Source: Mesorhizobium jarvisii (lineage in GTDB: Bacteria; Pseudomonadota; Alphaproteobacteria; Rhizobiales; Rhizobiaceae). Taken from it: a stretch of 64,000 nucleotides of DNA. A program made the position numbers and the translations under genes. The notes beneath the pieces are model-generated. The model was given only the letters and a program-made list of their open reading frames with translations, was not told the DNA's origin and did not search any database. The stretch is from NCBI RefSeq assembly GCF_003601985.1, contig NZ_QZXA01000008.1, positions 1-64,000 on the forward strand. The letters run 5' to 3'. Positions 14,520 through 23,351 of this stretch are shown in pieces. Positions within the stretch are counted from its first letter, which is position 1. Each line of letters starts with the position of its first letter.

Positions 14520-17366
14520 ATGCGGCATCTTGAAATACAGCGTCCGAACAGCCGTTCGGAAAACGTTGATGAGTCGATTTCTTTGTTGTGGCGAGAACCA
14601 CGGCAAATCCATCCATGGTTTATTAGCTTACTTGCAACTACCGCGCTTGTGTTGCTGCCGAATTCCGCGGCCCTGGCGGCCTGCGTGCTGGTTCCGTCGG
14701 CTGGAAATACCACCTTCACCTGCGATAGCGGCGATTCGGGCGGCGGCCTTACTGATACAAGCGGCGACAACACGCTGACCTTTCCCGCCGGCGGCACCGG
14801 GCAGGTGAGCGGCAACGTCACCTTCGGCGCCGGTACGGATCGCATCGACATGCAGTCCGGCACCATTACCGGTACGGTCAACCAGGGCGACGGCACGGAT
14901 TTCTTCACGATCGGCGGCGGCACCGTCTCCGGCAATGTCCAGCAGGGCGCCGGCATCGACGATTTCAACATGAGCGGCGGCCAGATCGGATCGCTCAACC
15001 AGGGAGACGGACTGGACACATTCACCATGACGGGCGGGCGCATCGTCGATTTCTTCGACGATGGCGACAACGCGGTGATGACCGGCGGCCGCATTGGCCG
15101 GGTCAACATGAAGCTCGACAAGAACTATTTCAACATGTCCGGCGGCACCATCGACCGCAACCTCGTCACCGGCTTCGACCAGGACACCATCATCCTCTCG
15201 GGCGGCACGATCGGCGGCAACATCAGCGTCAGCGGCGGCAATGACAGCGTGACGATATCAGGCGGCACGGTCGGCGGCGATGTGCTGATGAGCTTTGGCT
15301 CCGACAGTTTCGTCTGGAATGGCGGCGGCATCATCTATGGCGCCGTCGATCTCGGCGCCGACAACGATACCGCCAAGCTCAGCAACCTCACCAACGCCAA
15401 TCTCGGCGACACGGATGCCCTGAATGGCGGCCTCGGTACCGATGCGCTGACCTTCGACAACGTCAAGCTGGAGGGGATCGCCAGAGTCCAGAACTGGGAA
15501 AGCATCAGCGCCACCAACGACACACAGCTGATGCTCGACGGCAATCTCAAGCTCGGCGACAGCGGCACCGGCACGGGCTCGCTCGGCGTCGATGCTTCGA
15601 GCACGCTCTATGGCGGCGGCTTCAACGCGACGATCCAGGCCTTCACGGCAGGCCAGTTGGCGGAAGTGACCAATGCCGGGCGCATCGACCTGACCAACGG
15701 CACCACCGGCGCGATCGATCGGCTGACGATTTCGGGCAATTATGTCGGCGCTGGCGGCGTGCTGCTTGTCCAGACCGAACTCGGCGACGATTCTTCCGCG
15801 TCCGACAGGCTGGTGCTTTCGGGCGGCACGGCTTCCGGCTCGACCGGCATTTCCGTGGTCAACGCCGGCGGCGCGGGTGCCGCGACCGCTCAGGACGGCA
15901 TCATGCTCGTCCAGGCAGTCAACGGCGCCACTTCCGGCGCCTCGACCTTCGCGCTCGACGGGCCGGTCGCCGCCGGCGCCTTTGAATACTATTTGTTCAA
16001 GGGCGGCGTCAGCGCCGGCAGCGAGGAGAACTGGTATCTGCGCTCGACACTGATAACACCGACGACGCCGGCCGCGGCGCCACCGACGGTCGAGCCCTCC
16101 CCGCCGGTGGAACCCGTGCCGCCGGCGGCCGAGCCGCCACCCCCGCCGCCCTCCGAACTGCCGCCGACGCCACCGCCGAGCGAGGGTGACATCAACAATC
16201 CGCCGGTCGACCCGACACCGCCCGTGCAGGCCAGCGACCCGCAACCTGAACCGCCGCCGCCGCCGCCACCGGCGCCTCCGGCGGATCCGCCACCGCCACC
16301 ACCGGTGGTGCCGACCGAAGCGCCGGCGCTTCCGGTGCCGACACTGCCTGGCCCGCCGCCTGTCCAGCCGGCGCCGCCGACACCCGGAGCGACCGCGGTG
16401 CAGGCAGCCGTGATCCCGCTCTACCGCATCGAGGTCCCGGTCTATTCGGCCTTGCCGCCGGTGGCCGAACACCTGGCGATGACGACGCTCGGCACCTTCC
16501 ACGAACGGCGGGGTGAGCAAAGCCTGCTGTCGAACCCCGAGCTATCGCCGGTCTGGGGCCGCATCTATGGCCAGGACGCCAAGATGGGCTGGTCGGGAAC
16601 GGTGTCGCCCTCCTTCGACGGCACGCTGTTCGGCCTCCAGGCGGGTTTCGACGTGTTCGGCCGCGACACCGCCTCGGGCGGAATCGATCGCGCCGGCCTG
16701 TTCGTCGCCTATGCCAGCATGAAGGGCGATTTGCGCGGCCAGGCGCTGGGATGGAACGATCTGTCCGTCGGCAGCCTCAACGTCACCGGCACCAGCGTCG
16801 GCGGTTACTGGACCCGGATCGGCCAAAGCGGCTGGTACCTTGACGGCGTCCTCATGGCCACGTTCTTCGGCGGCCACGCGACATCGTCGCGCGACATCGG
16901 CATCGATGTCGGCGGAACAGGCGTCACCGCTTCGCTGGAAGGCGGCTATCCCATCGCGCTGGCGCAGGGCTGGACGCTCGAACCGCAGGCGCAACTGGTC
17001 TGGCGGCATCTGTCGCTCGACGACACCAACGACCGCTTCTCGTCGGTTTCCTTCGACACCAACGACAGCGTCAGCGGCCGGCTGGGTGCGCGGCTGCAGG
17101 GCGAGACCACCATCAACGGCATGGCGCTGCAACCCTACCTCAAAGCCAACATCAGGCACGATTTCGGCGGCACCAGCCATGTCAATTTCGACACCACCGA
17201 CATCTCGACCGAGGGCCGGTCGACCTCCTTCGAGTTCGGCGGCGGCGTGGTCGCCAAAGTGACCGACAAGGTCAGCCTCTTTGCCACCGGCGACTACACG
17301 ACCAATCTGGGCGGCGACAAGCGCCGCATCCTCGAGGGCAATGTGGGGATCAGCGTGAAGTGGTGA
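14520..17366 (+). CDS. autotransporter with repeat passenger, proline-rich linker and beta-barrel
   Basis: 948 aa. A long N-terminal extension precedes the signal peptide (hydrophobic about residues 33-52, ending NSAALAA), as in type V secretion. The passenger (about 55-510) is built of Gly/Asp-rich strands such as GDGTDFFTIGGGTVSGN that recur about every 20 residues, suggesting a right-handed beta-helix. Residues about 514-625 form a linker of roughly half proline. The last 280 residues are an autotransporter beta-barrel (starting near VWGRIYGQDAKMGW) ending in VSVKW-like ISVKW with a terminal aromatic residue. Probably a surface-exposed adhesin or similar; function unknown. Confidence 0.88.
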   Translation: MRHLEIQRPNSRSENVDESISLLWREPRQIHPWFISLLATTALVLLPNSAALAACVLVPSAGNTTFTCDSGDSGGGLTDTSGDNTLTFPAGGTGQVSGNVTFGAGTDRIDMQSGTITGTVNQGDGTDFFTIGGGTVSGNVQQGAGIDDFNMSGGQIGSLNQGDGLDTFTMTGGRIVDFFDDGDNAVMTGGRIGRVNMKLDKNYFNMSGGTIDRNLVTGFDQDTIILSGGTIGGNISVSGGNDSVTISGGTVGGDVLMSFGSDSFVWNGGGIIYGAVDLGADNDTAKLSNLTNANLGDTDALNGGLGTDALTFDNVKLEGIARVQNWESISATNDTQLMLDGNLKLGDSGTGTGSLGVDASSTLYGGGFNATIQAFTAGQLAEVTNAGRIDLTNGTTGAIDRLTISGNYVGAGGVLLVQTELGDDSSASDRLVLSGGTASGSTGISVVNAGGAGAATAQDGIMLVQAVNGATSGASTFALDGPVAAGAFEYYLFKGGVSAGSEENWYLRSTLITPTTPAAAPPTVEPSPPVEPVPPAAEPPPPPPSELPPTPPPSEGDINNPPVDPTPPVQASDPQPEPPPPPPPAPPADPPPPPPVVPTEAPALPVPTLPGPPPVQPAPPTPGATAVQAAVIPLYRIEVPVYSALPPVAEHLAMTTLGTFHERRGEQSLLSNPELSPVWGRIYGQDAKMGWSGTVSPSFDGTLFGLQAGFDVFGRDTASGGIDRAGLFVAYASMKGDLRGQALGWNDLSVGSLNVTGTSVGGYWTRIGQSGWYLDGVLMATFFGGHATSSRDIGIDVGGTGVTASLEGGYPIALAQGWTLEPQAQLVWRHLSLDDTNDRFSSVSFDTNDSVSGRLGARLQGETTINGMALQPYLKANIRHDFGGTSHVNFDTTDISTEGRSTSFEFGGGVVAKVTDKVSLFATGDYTTNLGGDKRRILEGNVGISVKW

Positions 17367-17367
17367 A

Positions 17368-17402
17368 CCACCATCCGAAACCGGTTCCGGTTCGGATGGT
17401 GG
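17368..17402. terminator. bidirectional hairpin terminator
   Basis: A 12-bp perfect stem, CCACCATCCGAA (17368-17379) with TTCGGATGGTGG (17391-17402), has an 11-nt loop. It lies between the convergent autotransporter and LysE-family genes. There is no long T run, so it may act mainly as a 3'-end stabiliser. Confidence 0.7.
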
Positions 17403-17415
17403 AATAAAGGGTCGC

Positions 17416-18039
17416 CTAGTTCCCCGAACGCATCGCCACCGTGGCGATGCCGGCGCCGACCAGCAGCGTGCCGCCGGTGCGGTTGAAGATGCGGATCGCC
17501 TTGGGATTGCGGACGACGTTTCGGGCGCGGGCCGCGACCAGCGCATAGCCGAAGGCATTGGCGAAGGCGAGCGCCAGGAAAGTCGTCTCGAAAATCAGCA
17601 TCTGCGTCCAGAAATCGGCGTGCCGGTCAAGGAACTGTGGCAGGAAGGCGACGAAGAAGGTGATGCTTTTCGGGTTGAGCGCGGTGACCAGCCAGGCATG
17701 CGCCATCATCTTGGCCGAAGACACCACGTCGGTGCGCGGCTCGGCCTTCAGCGCGCCGCCGGCGCGGAACAGCTTTACGCCGAGATAGATCAGATAGCCG
17801 GCGCCGATCAGCTTCAAGATGGTGAAGACCGTCGCCGAAGCGGCGAGCAGCGCGCCAATGCCGAGCATCGACAAGGTCATGGCGGTGAAATCGCCGAGTG
17901 CCACGCCAACCGCCATCGGCAAAGCGGTGCGCCAGCCCTGGCCAAGCGCATAGGACACGACCAGCAGAATCGTTGGCCCCGGAATGATGAGCAGGATGGT
18001 AGACGCGGCGGCGAAGGCGGCCCAGTTCTCGAAGGACAT
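17416..18039 (-). CDS. LysE/RhtB-family amino-acid exporter
   Basis: 207 aa with about six hydrophobic segments. It starts in the family style with a first membrane helix containing IPGPTILLVVSYALGQG and has the conserved NPKSITFFVAFLPQF before the C-terminal helices. RhtB-type proteins export amino acids or analogues by proton antiport. GGGAGACAG precedes the ATG at 18039. Substrate unknown; the gene stands alone. Confidence 0.88.
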   Translation of the reverse strand: MSFENWAAFAAASTILLIIPGPTILLVVSYALGQGWRTALPMAVGVALGDFTAMTLSMLGIGALLAASATVFTILKLIGAGYLIYLGVKLFRAGGALKAEPRTDVVSSAKMMAHAWLVTALNPKSITFFVAFLPQFLDRHADFWTQMLIFETTFLALAFANAFGYALVAARARNVVRNPKAIRIFNRTGGTLLVGAGIATVAMRSGN

Positions 18040-18195
18040 GTCTGTCTCCCTTGGGTTAAGGAGAAGGATAAATCCTCAGCCCAGGGGCAATGTAAAGAGG
18101 CCTGATTTTTGTTTTTACGAAAATCCGGGCGGAAGACCGCCACGCACTTTCCTTGGAATTGCCGCGCCATCAATTGCGCCAAAGGCAGGTCGGCG

Positions 18196-18318
18196 TCAGT
18201 TCGCGCCGCTCAGCGTGCTCACGATATCGGCCAGGCTGACATCGGCACCGAGAACCAATGCGGCCGCGACAATGGCAGCGGCAAAAAGCGTGATGTCGGT
18301 TTTTAACGTCTTGCACAT
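18196..18318 (-). CDS. small single-span membrane protein (tentative)
   Basis: 40 aa from the ATG at 18318: a short basic start (MCKTLKTDI) followed by about 20 hydrophobic residues (LFAAAIVAAALVLGADVSLA) and a short tail. A purine-rich GGGG/AGG-like site lies just upstream. Small helical peptides of this sort are common and often unannotated. Coding status is uncertain. Confidence 0.4.
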   Translation of the reverse strand: MCKTLKTDITLFAAAIVAAALVLGADVSLADIVSTLSGAN

Positions 18319-18524
18319 GGAGGCCCCTCGCTGATCGCCCGATGGGTAGGAAAGACCGGTGCCGGGATTATGACCCGGCCTGGGTCTTTTTGTGCAGGAA
18401 CGCCCGGTTGCCAGTTCATTCGGCACGGTCAGGTGCCGCCAGGCCAGGCGCAAATCCAGGCAGCGCAACGCATTCACGCTTTATCAACCATGAATGATGA
18501 AAATGCCCGCTATCCGGCCGGACC

Positions 18525-19325
18525 GTGCTTCCCGCCGACAGCGTAGGGTTTGGGTATATGCGTGAGTTGCCGCAAGGTCTGACGCCGCCACGATACGGCG
18601 ACGCAATCGATACCGATCATCATCTTTCCCGCCGCGCTATCCTGTCCGGGGCAGGCGCGCTGGCGCTGCTCAGCGCGGCCGGCTGCTCGACGTCCGGCGG
18701 CGGCATGCCGGCGCTCGAACTCGACAATACGGTCACCGGTTCCGTGCCGCCGATGCGGCCGGCGATCAGCGTCGACAGGAATATCACCAGCCCCGACCTG
18801 ATGTACGCCGCCTTGACGGACAATGGTTTCAACGTGCCTGAAGTGCCGTATCTGAAGGTCAAGCCGGAATTCCGCCGCCAGATCGTCGTCGACACGACCG
18901 GCGAGGCGCCCGGCACCATCGTCGTCCATCTCAAGGAGCGCATGCTCTATCTCGTCCAGCCGGGCGGCGACGCCATCCGCTATGGCGTCGGTATCGGCAA
19001 GGACGGCTTCCGCTGGTCCGGCCGCGCCAACATCCAGTATGGCAGGGAATGGCCTACCTGGACGCCGCCGCCGGAGATGATCCAGCGCAAGCCCGAACTG
19101 GTGAAGTGGCAGGGCGGCCAGCCAGGCGGCCTCACCAACCCGCTCGGCGCGCGCGCGCTCTACATCTACCAGGACGGCAAGGATACCGGCTACCGCATCC
19201 ATGGCTCGCCCGAATGGTGGAGCATCGGCCAGGCGATGTCGTCTGGCTGCGTGCGCCTGATCAACCAGGACATCATCGACCTCTACAGCCGCGTTTCGAA
19301 GAAAAACCCGGTCGTCGTCATGTGA
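18525..19325 (+). CDS. L,D-transpeptidase (YkuD domain), probable lipoprotein
   Basis: 266 aa from this start. A lipobox LSAAGC (Cys54) follows a hydrophobic segment, with SRR at 35-37 upstream. The true start may therefore be the ATG at 18558, giving a more normal signal peptide. The YkuD domain covers about 120-266 with the catalytic HGSPEWW...SSGCVRL motif (His226, Cys242). These enzymes make 3-3 cross-links in peptidoglycan or attach proteins to it; in Rhizobiales the family is expanded. No operon partner is evident. Confidence 0.92.
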   Translation: MLPADSVGFGYMRELPQGLTPPRYGDAIDTDHHLSRRAILSGAGALALLSAAGCSTSGGGMPALELDNTVTGSVPPMRPAISVDRNITSPDLMYAALTDNGFNVPEVPYLKVKPEFRRQIVVDTTGEAPGTIVVHLKERMLYLVQPGGDAIRYGVGIGKDGFRWSGRANIQYGREWPTWTPPPEMIQRKPELVKWQGGQPGGLTNPLGARALYIYQDGKDTGYRIHGSPEWWSIGQAMSSGCVRLINQDIIDLYSRVSKKNPVVVM

Positions 19326-19370
19326 TCGTTTTGGGCGGCTCAGGCGGCCGCTTCCATCTTCCTGTTCGCG

Positions 19371-19419
19371 CATGAACTTTTCCCGAAAACCCGTTTCCAC
19401 TTTTCGGGATCATGCTCAA
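19371..19419. repeat. GAGCATGATCC-type dispersed repeat
   Basis: A 49-bp copy of the Rhizobiales element reads from CATGAACTTTTCCCG to TTTTCGGGATCATGCTCAA, with internal complementarity (TTTTCCCGAAAA-like). It shares its end with the repeat at 3874-3946. It lies between the L,D-transpeptidase and phosphofructokinase genes. Confidence 0.65.
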
Positions 19420-19491
19420 GACTCTCCCGTTGCGTGACGCGGCAAGACAGGCCAAGGTGCCTTGAAAACCATCGCTCGGGAGACGTCAGGA

Positions 19492-20658
19492 ATGGCCGGT
19501 ACTTTTGTCATCGCACAAGGCGGCGGCCCGACCGCCGTCATCAACCAGACGGTGGTCGGCGCCACGCTGGAGATCCGCAAGCGGCATCCCGGCGCCAAGG
19601 TGCTGGGTTCCATCCATGGCGTGCGCGGCATCCGTGACGGTAATTATGTCGACCTTTCGGCCATTCCCGAGGATCGGCTGCGGCTGATCGCCGGAACGCC
19701 AAGCGCGGCCCTCGGCTCGACACGCGACAAGCCGGATGCCGCCTATTGCGATGTCATCCTCAACGGCCTGAAGAAGGCCGGCGCCGACGCCTTCATCTAT
19801 ATCGGCGGCAACGACACGTCGGGCACGCAGCAGATCCTGACCGATGCCGCCGGCGGCTCGATCGCTTTCGTCCATGCGCCCAAAACCATCGACAATGATC
19901 TGGAGGAGAACGACCATACGCCGGGATTCATCTCGGCGGCCGAGTTCGTCGCCGGCGCCTTCCTCTCGGTCGATCTCGATTTCCGCGCTTTGCCCGGCAT
20001 CTATGTCGGCATCGTGATGGGCCGGCATGCCGGTTTTCTCACGGCAGCGGCGGCCGCCTGGCAGCTCGATCCCGACAGCGGCCCGCATTTGGTCTACGTG
20101 CCGGAACGGCCATTCTCGGCCGCGGGCTTCATCGACGATGTGCGTGCCACGCTCGACCGCCACAAGCGCTGCATCGTTGCCGTGTCGGAAGGGGTGAGCA
20201 CCGCCGACGGCAAGGCGCTGGTCGAAAGCCTGGTACCGCCGGAGAAGCTCGAGCGCGACGCGCATGGCAACGTCAAATTGTCGGGCAGCGACCTGCCGGC
20301 AGCTCTCGAGCGCGCATTGGCCGAGGGCCTGCCGGGCAAGCGGGCCCGCGTCGACGCGCTCGGCTACATGCCGCGCGGCTATGTCGGCGCCATCAGCGCC
20401 GTCGACGCACAAGAGGCGTTCGATGCCGGCGCCTTCGCCGTGTCCGTCGCCGAACAGGGCGGCGGCTCCGTGGCGCTGCAATATGACGGCGCAAAGACCG
20501 TTCTGAAGAAGGTGCCGCTGAAGAACGTCGCCGGCAAGACCCGCCACATGCCTGACAATTTCATGAAGCCCGACGTCAACCAGCTGTCGGAGGCCGGCAT
20601 GGCCTATCTCAAGCGGCTGGTGCCGGAAAAGTACAAGGTCGGGAAGCCTTTCGTTTGA
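19492..20658 (+). CDS. pfp: 6-phosphofructokinase, pyrophosphate-type signature
   Basis: 388 aa. The phosphofructokinase fold is shown by AQGGGPTAVIN near the start, GGNDTSGT at 105-112 and PKTIDND at 130-136. In ATP-dependent enzymes the equivalents are GGDGS and PGTIDND; Asp after the second Gly position and Lys before TIDND are marks of PPi-dependent enzymes. It would make fructose 1,6-bisphosphate reversibly using pyrophosphate. The ATG at 19492 follows AGGA; an in-frame TTG at 19462 is also possible. The stop overlaps the next start (TGATG). Confidence 0.9.
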   Translation: MAGTFVIAQGGGPTAVINQTVVGATLEIRKRHPGAKVLGSIHGVRGIRDGNYVDLSAIPEDRLRLIAGTPSAALGSTRDKPDAAYCDVILNGLKKAGADAFIYIGGNDTSGTQQILTDAAGGSIAFVHAPKTIDNDLEENDHTPGFISAAEFVAGAFLSVDLDFRALPGIYVGIVMGRHAGFLTAAAAAWQLDPDSGPHLVYVPERPFSAAGFIDDVRATLDRHKRCIVAVSEGVSTADGKALVESLVPPEKLERDAHGNVKLSGSDLPAALERALAEGLPGKRARVDALGYMPRGYVGAISAVDAQEAFDAGAFAVSVAEQGGGSVALQYDGAKTVLKKVPLKNVAGKTRHMPDNFMKPDVNQLSEAGMAYLKRLVPEKYKVGKPFV

Positions 20659-21413
20659 TGTCAGGCTTCCACCTGATACCGGGCTCACAAGTGATGCCGG
20701 AGTGGTTCAGCAAGAGCATCGTCGATGACAGGACGACGATGCTGACCGAGCCGTTCGTGCATGACTATGTGCGCGCCAACATCTGGCATCTGCGCGGCCG
20801 CGACGCCGACCTTTTGGTCGACACCGGGATGGGCATCTGCCCGCTGGCGCCGCAGATAGAGACGCCGCAAGGCAAACCGCTGCTGGTCGTCGCCACCCAC
20901 ATCCATCTCGACCATGTCGGCTCGCTGCACGAATTTGCGTGGCGGGCCGGGCCGAAGATGAGTGCGGCGCAATTCGAAAGCATGGATGAGGCGGCGACCT
21001 ACGCCTACATGTTCCACGATCTCGAAGGCGCCGTGTCGATATTGCCGGCGCCGGGCTGGAAGGCCGCCGACTACAAGATCCCATCGGCGCCGCTGACGCG
21101 GACGCTTGACGAGGGCGACGTGGTCGATCTCGGCGACCGGCAATTGCGCGTGCTGCACCTGCCCGGGCATTCGCCGGATTCGATCGCGCTTTTCGACGAG
21201 GCCGACGGGCTTTTTTTCAGCGGCGATGCCATCTACGACGACACGCTGATCGACACGCTGCCGGATTCCGATCGGGCCGCCTATGCCAGCACCATGCAGC
21301 GCCTGCTCGACCTGCCGATCCGCATCGGCCATGGCGGCCACGGGCCGAGCTTCGACGGCAAGCGTATGCGCGAGATTGCGGCCGACTATCTGCGCCGGCA
21401 TGACGATCCGTAA
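20658..21413 (+). CDS. MBL-fold metallo-hydrolase
   Basis: 251 aa. The metal-binding HIHLDH is at residues 81-86, followed by HLPGHSPDS, FFSGDAIYD and a final GHGGH, the full set of metallo-beta-lactamase-fold ligands for two zinc or iron ions. It is translationally coupled to the phosphofructokinase gene (the ATG shares one base with its stop), which suggests a common metabolic purpose. The substrate is not evident; glyoxalase-II-like thioester hydrolysis or quinoprotein-type roles are both possible. Confidence 0.85.
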   Translation: MSGFHLIPGSQVMPEWFSKSIVDDRTTMLTEPFVHDYVRANIWHLRGRDADLLVDTGMGICPLAPQIETPQGKPLLVVATHIHLDHVGSLHEFAWRAGPKMSAAQFESMDEAATYAYMFHDLEGAVSILPAPGWKAADYKIPSAPLTRTLDEGDVVDLGDRQLRVLHLPGHSPDSIALFDEADGLFFSGDAIYDDTLIDTLPDSDRAAYASTMQRLLDLPIRIGHGGHGPSFDGKRMREIAADYLRRHDDP

Positions 21414-21609
21414 GCGCTCCCTGAATTAAATCTTCGTAAGGTCGGCCGAAAACCCTAATTCGGGCCGATCGGCACCCTAGATACCTCGGTGTCGATCCGG
21501 CCGGCCGCCATGTACGGCGAGACAGGCAATCCGGTCGTCGACACGCCGGCGGGCGCTTCTCCCAAGGTGCCCGCAGCGCCCGATCAACTCTCGCCCGGAC
21601 AGAACGACC

Positions 21610-23151
21610 ATGTCACCTCTTGGTATTCTTCGTAGGCATCGCGTCGCCGCCCTGCTGGGCGCTGCGCTGATCATCTCCCCCGTCGTCGTCTCGTTCGCCC
21701 AGAGCGCGAACAGTACCGGCGTCAGCAAGATTGTCGCGACGACCCAGACCCCGGTCGCCGGAATAACGGCCCCGAACGGCTCCTTTGCGCCGATCGTGGC
21801 GGCCGACAAGCCGGCAGTGGTCACGGTCACCACCATCATGAAGGCGCAGCCCACAGGCGCCGATGACGGCATGCCTCTCGGCAATTCGCCGTTCGACCAG
21901 TATTTCCGCCAGTTCTTCGGTGACCAGGGCATGCCCGCTCCGCAGACGCCGCCTCAGCAGGCACAACGGGCCGAAGCGCTCGGTTCCGGCTTCATCGTCA
22001 GTGCCGACGGCACCATCGTCACCAACAACCACGTCGTCGACGGCGCCTCTTCGATCAAGGTGACGCTCGATGACGGTACCGAACTTCCCGCCAAGCTCGT
22101 CGGCCGCGATGCCAAGAACGACCTTGCCGTGCTCAAGATCAAATCCGACAAGCCCTTGCCGACGGTCAAATGGGGCGATTCCGACAGGCTGATGACCGGC
22201 GACCAGGTGCTGGCGATCGGCAATCCGTTCGGCATCGGCACCACGGTCACCGCCGGCATCGTTTCGGCACGCGGCCGCGACCTGCATAGCGGGCCGTTCG
22301 ACGATTTCATCCAGATCGACGCGCCGATCAACCATGGCAATTCCGGTGGCCCGCTTGTGGATGTGAACGGCAATGTCGTCGGCATCAACACGGCGATCTA
22401 TTCGCCCAATGGCGGCAGTGTCGGCGTCGGCTTCGCCATCCCGTCGGACCAGGCGCAAAAGGTCGTCGCCAAGCTGATGAAGGACGGTTCCATCCAGTAC
22501 GGCTATCTCGGCGTCGAGATCCAGTCGGTGACGCCGGACGTGGCAAGCGCCATCGGGCTCGATCACCCCGGCGGCGCGCTGGTTTCCAAGGTCAATGACA
22601 GCTCGCCCGCCGCCAGCGCCGGAGTCGAGGCCGGCGACGTCATCACCGGCTTCGCCGGACAGGACGTGAAGGATCCCAAGGATCTGTCGCGGGCCGTGGC
22701 CGATGTCGCGCCCGGCGCCAAGGAAACGCTTGATGTCTGGCGCAAGGGCAAGGCGATACAGATTTCCGTCAACGTCGGGCAAAACAGCGACGATGTTAAG
22801 ACGGCATCGAGGGACGATTCCGGCGCACCGAGCACCGAGCAGGGCTCGCGCGCACCGGCGATCGGCCTCGGCCTGATGGACATCACGCCCGACATTCGCC
22901 AGGAAATGAACCTCGCCGACAATGAGCATGGCGCGGTGGTTGCGCGCGTCAATCCCGACAAGGCGGCCGCTGCTGCCGGCATTCAGCCCGGCGATGTCAT
23001 CGTCGCCGTCAACCAGGCCCCGGTGAAGAGCGCCAGGCAGGTCACGCAGGCGATCGCGCAGGCGAGCAAGTCGGGCCGCAAGTCGGTGCTGCTTTTGATC
23101 GAACGCGATGGCAGCCAGATCTATGTCGCCGTGCCGTTCGCCAATGGCTGA
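21610..23151 (+). CDS. degP: Do-family periplasmic serine endoprotease (DegP/HtrA-like)
   Basis: 513 aa. It has a signal peptide (hydrophobic 13-30, FAQS cleavage region), a trypsin-like domain with the triad His141 (TNNHVVDG), Asp171 (KNDLAVLKI) and Ser245 (HGNSGGPLV), and two C-terminal PDZ domains (about 285-370 and 405-500). It degrades or chaperones misfolded envelope proteins. The ribosome site is weak (GGACAG). A separate 48-codon frame overlaps the start in another phase and is treated as noise. Rhizobia carry several paralogues, so the symbol denotes the family. Confidence 0.93.
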   Translation: MSPLGILRRHRVAALLGAALIISPVVVSFAQSANSTGVSKIVATTQTPVAGITAPNGSFAPIVAADKPAVVTVTTIMKAQPTGADDGMPLGNSPFDQYFRQFFGDQGMPAPQTPPQQAQRAEALGSGFIVSADGTIVTNNHVVDGASSIKVTLDDGTELPAKLVGRDAKNDLAVLKIKSDKPLPTVKWGDSDRLMTGDQVLAIGNPFGIGTTVTAGIVSARGRDLHSGPFDDFIQIDAPINHGNSGGPLVDVNGNVVGINTAIYSPNGGSVGVGFAIPSDQAQKVVAKLMKDGSIQYGYLGVEIQSVTPDVASAIGLDHPGGALVSKVNDSSPAASAGVEAGDVITGFAGQDVKDPKDLSRAVADVAPGAKETLDVWRKGKAIQISVNVGQNSDDVKTASRDDSGAPSTEQGSRAPAIGLGLMDITPDIRQEMNLADNEHGAVVARVNPDKAAAAAGIQPGDVIVAVNQAPVKSARQVTQAIAQASKSGRKSVLLLIERDGSQIYVAVPFANG

Positions 23152-23228
23152 GCCGCGATGCCGATGACATGAACGTCGAAGTGGCGGGCCTGCCGGAGGC
23201 GGGGCCGCCACCTCGGTATCTGGCTGGA

Positions 23229-23345
23229 GCAATTCCAGAAAAAGTGTGCGGTTTTCCCGGGAAAAGCGCGTAGCGCTTTCCCTTGGGAATTGCGCCAAAA
23301 CAAAGAGTTAGAGCATTTCGCCGTTTCCATGAAACGGTGAAACAC
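23229..23345. repeat. mosaic palindromic repeat
   Basis: Two linked units: GAGCAATTCC... closing with GGGAATTGCGCC, then GAGCATTTCGCCGTTTC... closing with GAAACGGTGAAACACTC. Both are complementary within themselves. This is the AT-richer dispersed repeat common at gene ends in Mesorhizobium. It separates the convergent degP and coaA genes and may serve as their terminator. Confidence 0.7.
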
Positions 23346-23351
23346 TCGGGT

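Noticed and set aside
16060..16400. CCG-rich short tandem repeats that resemble a satellite or CRISPR-like array
   Set aside because: The repeats are irregular, in frame and encode the proline-rich linker of the autotransporter.
15258..16520. 420-codon leftward Arg/Gly-rich frame under the autotransporter gene
   Set aside because: Low-complexity arginine-rich translation of the opposite strand of the repeat and proline-rich regions; no ribosome site or domain.
21613..23298. 561-codon leftward frame opposite degP
   Set aside because: The rightward frame has an intact protease triad, signal peptide and PDZ domains; the antisense product is His/Asp/Arg-rich without any motif.
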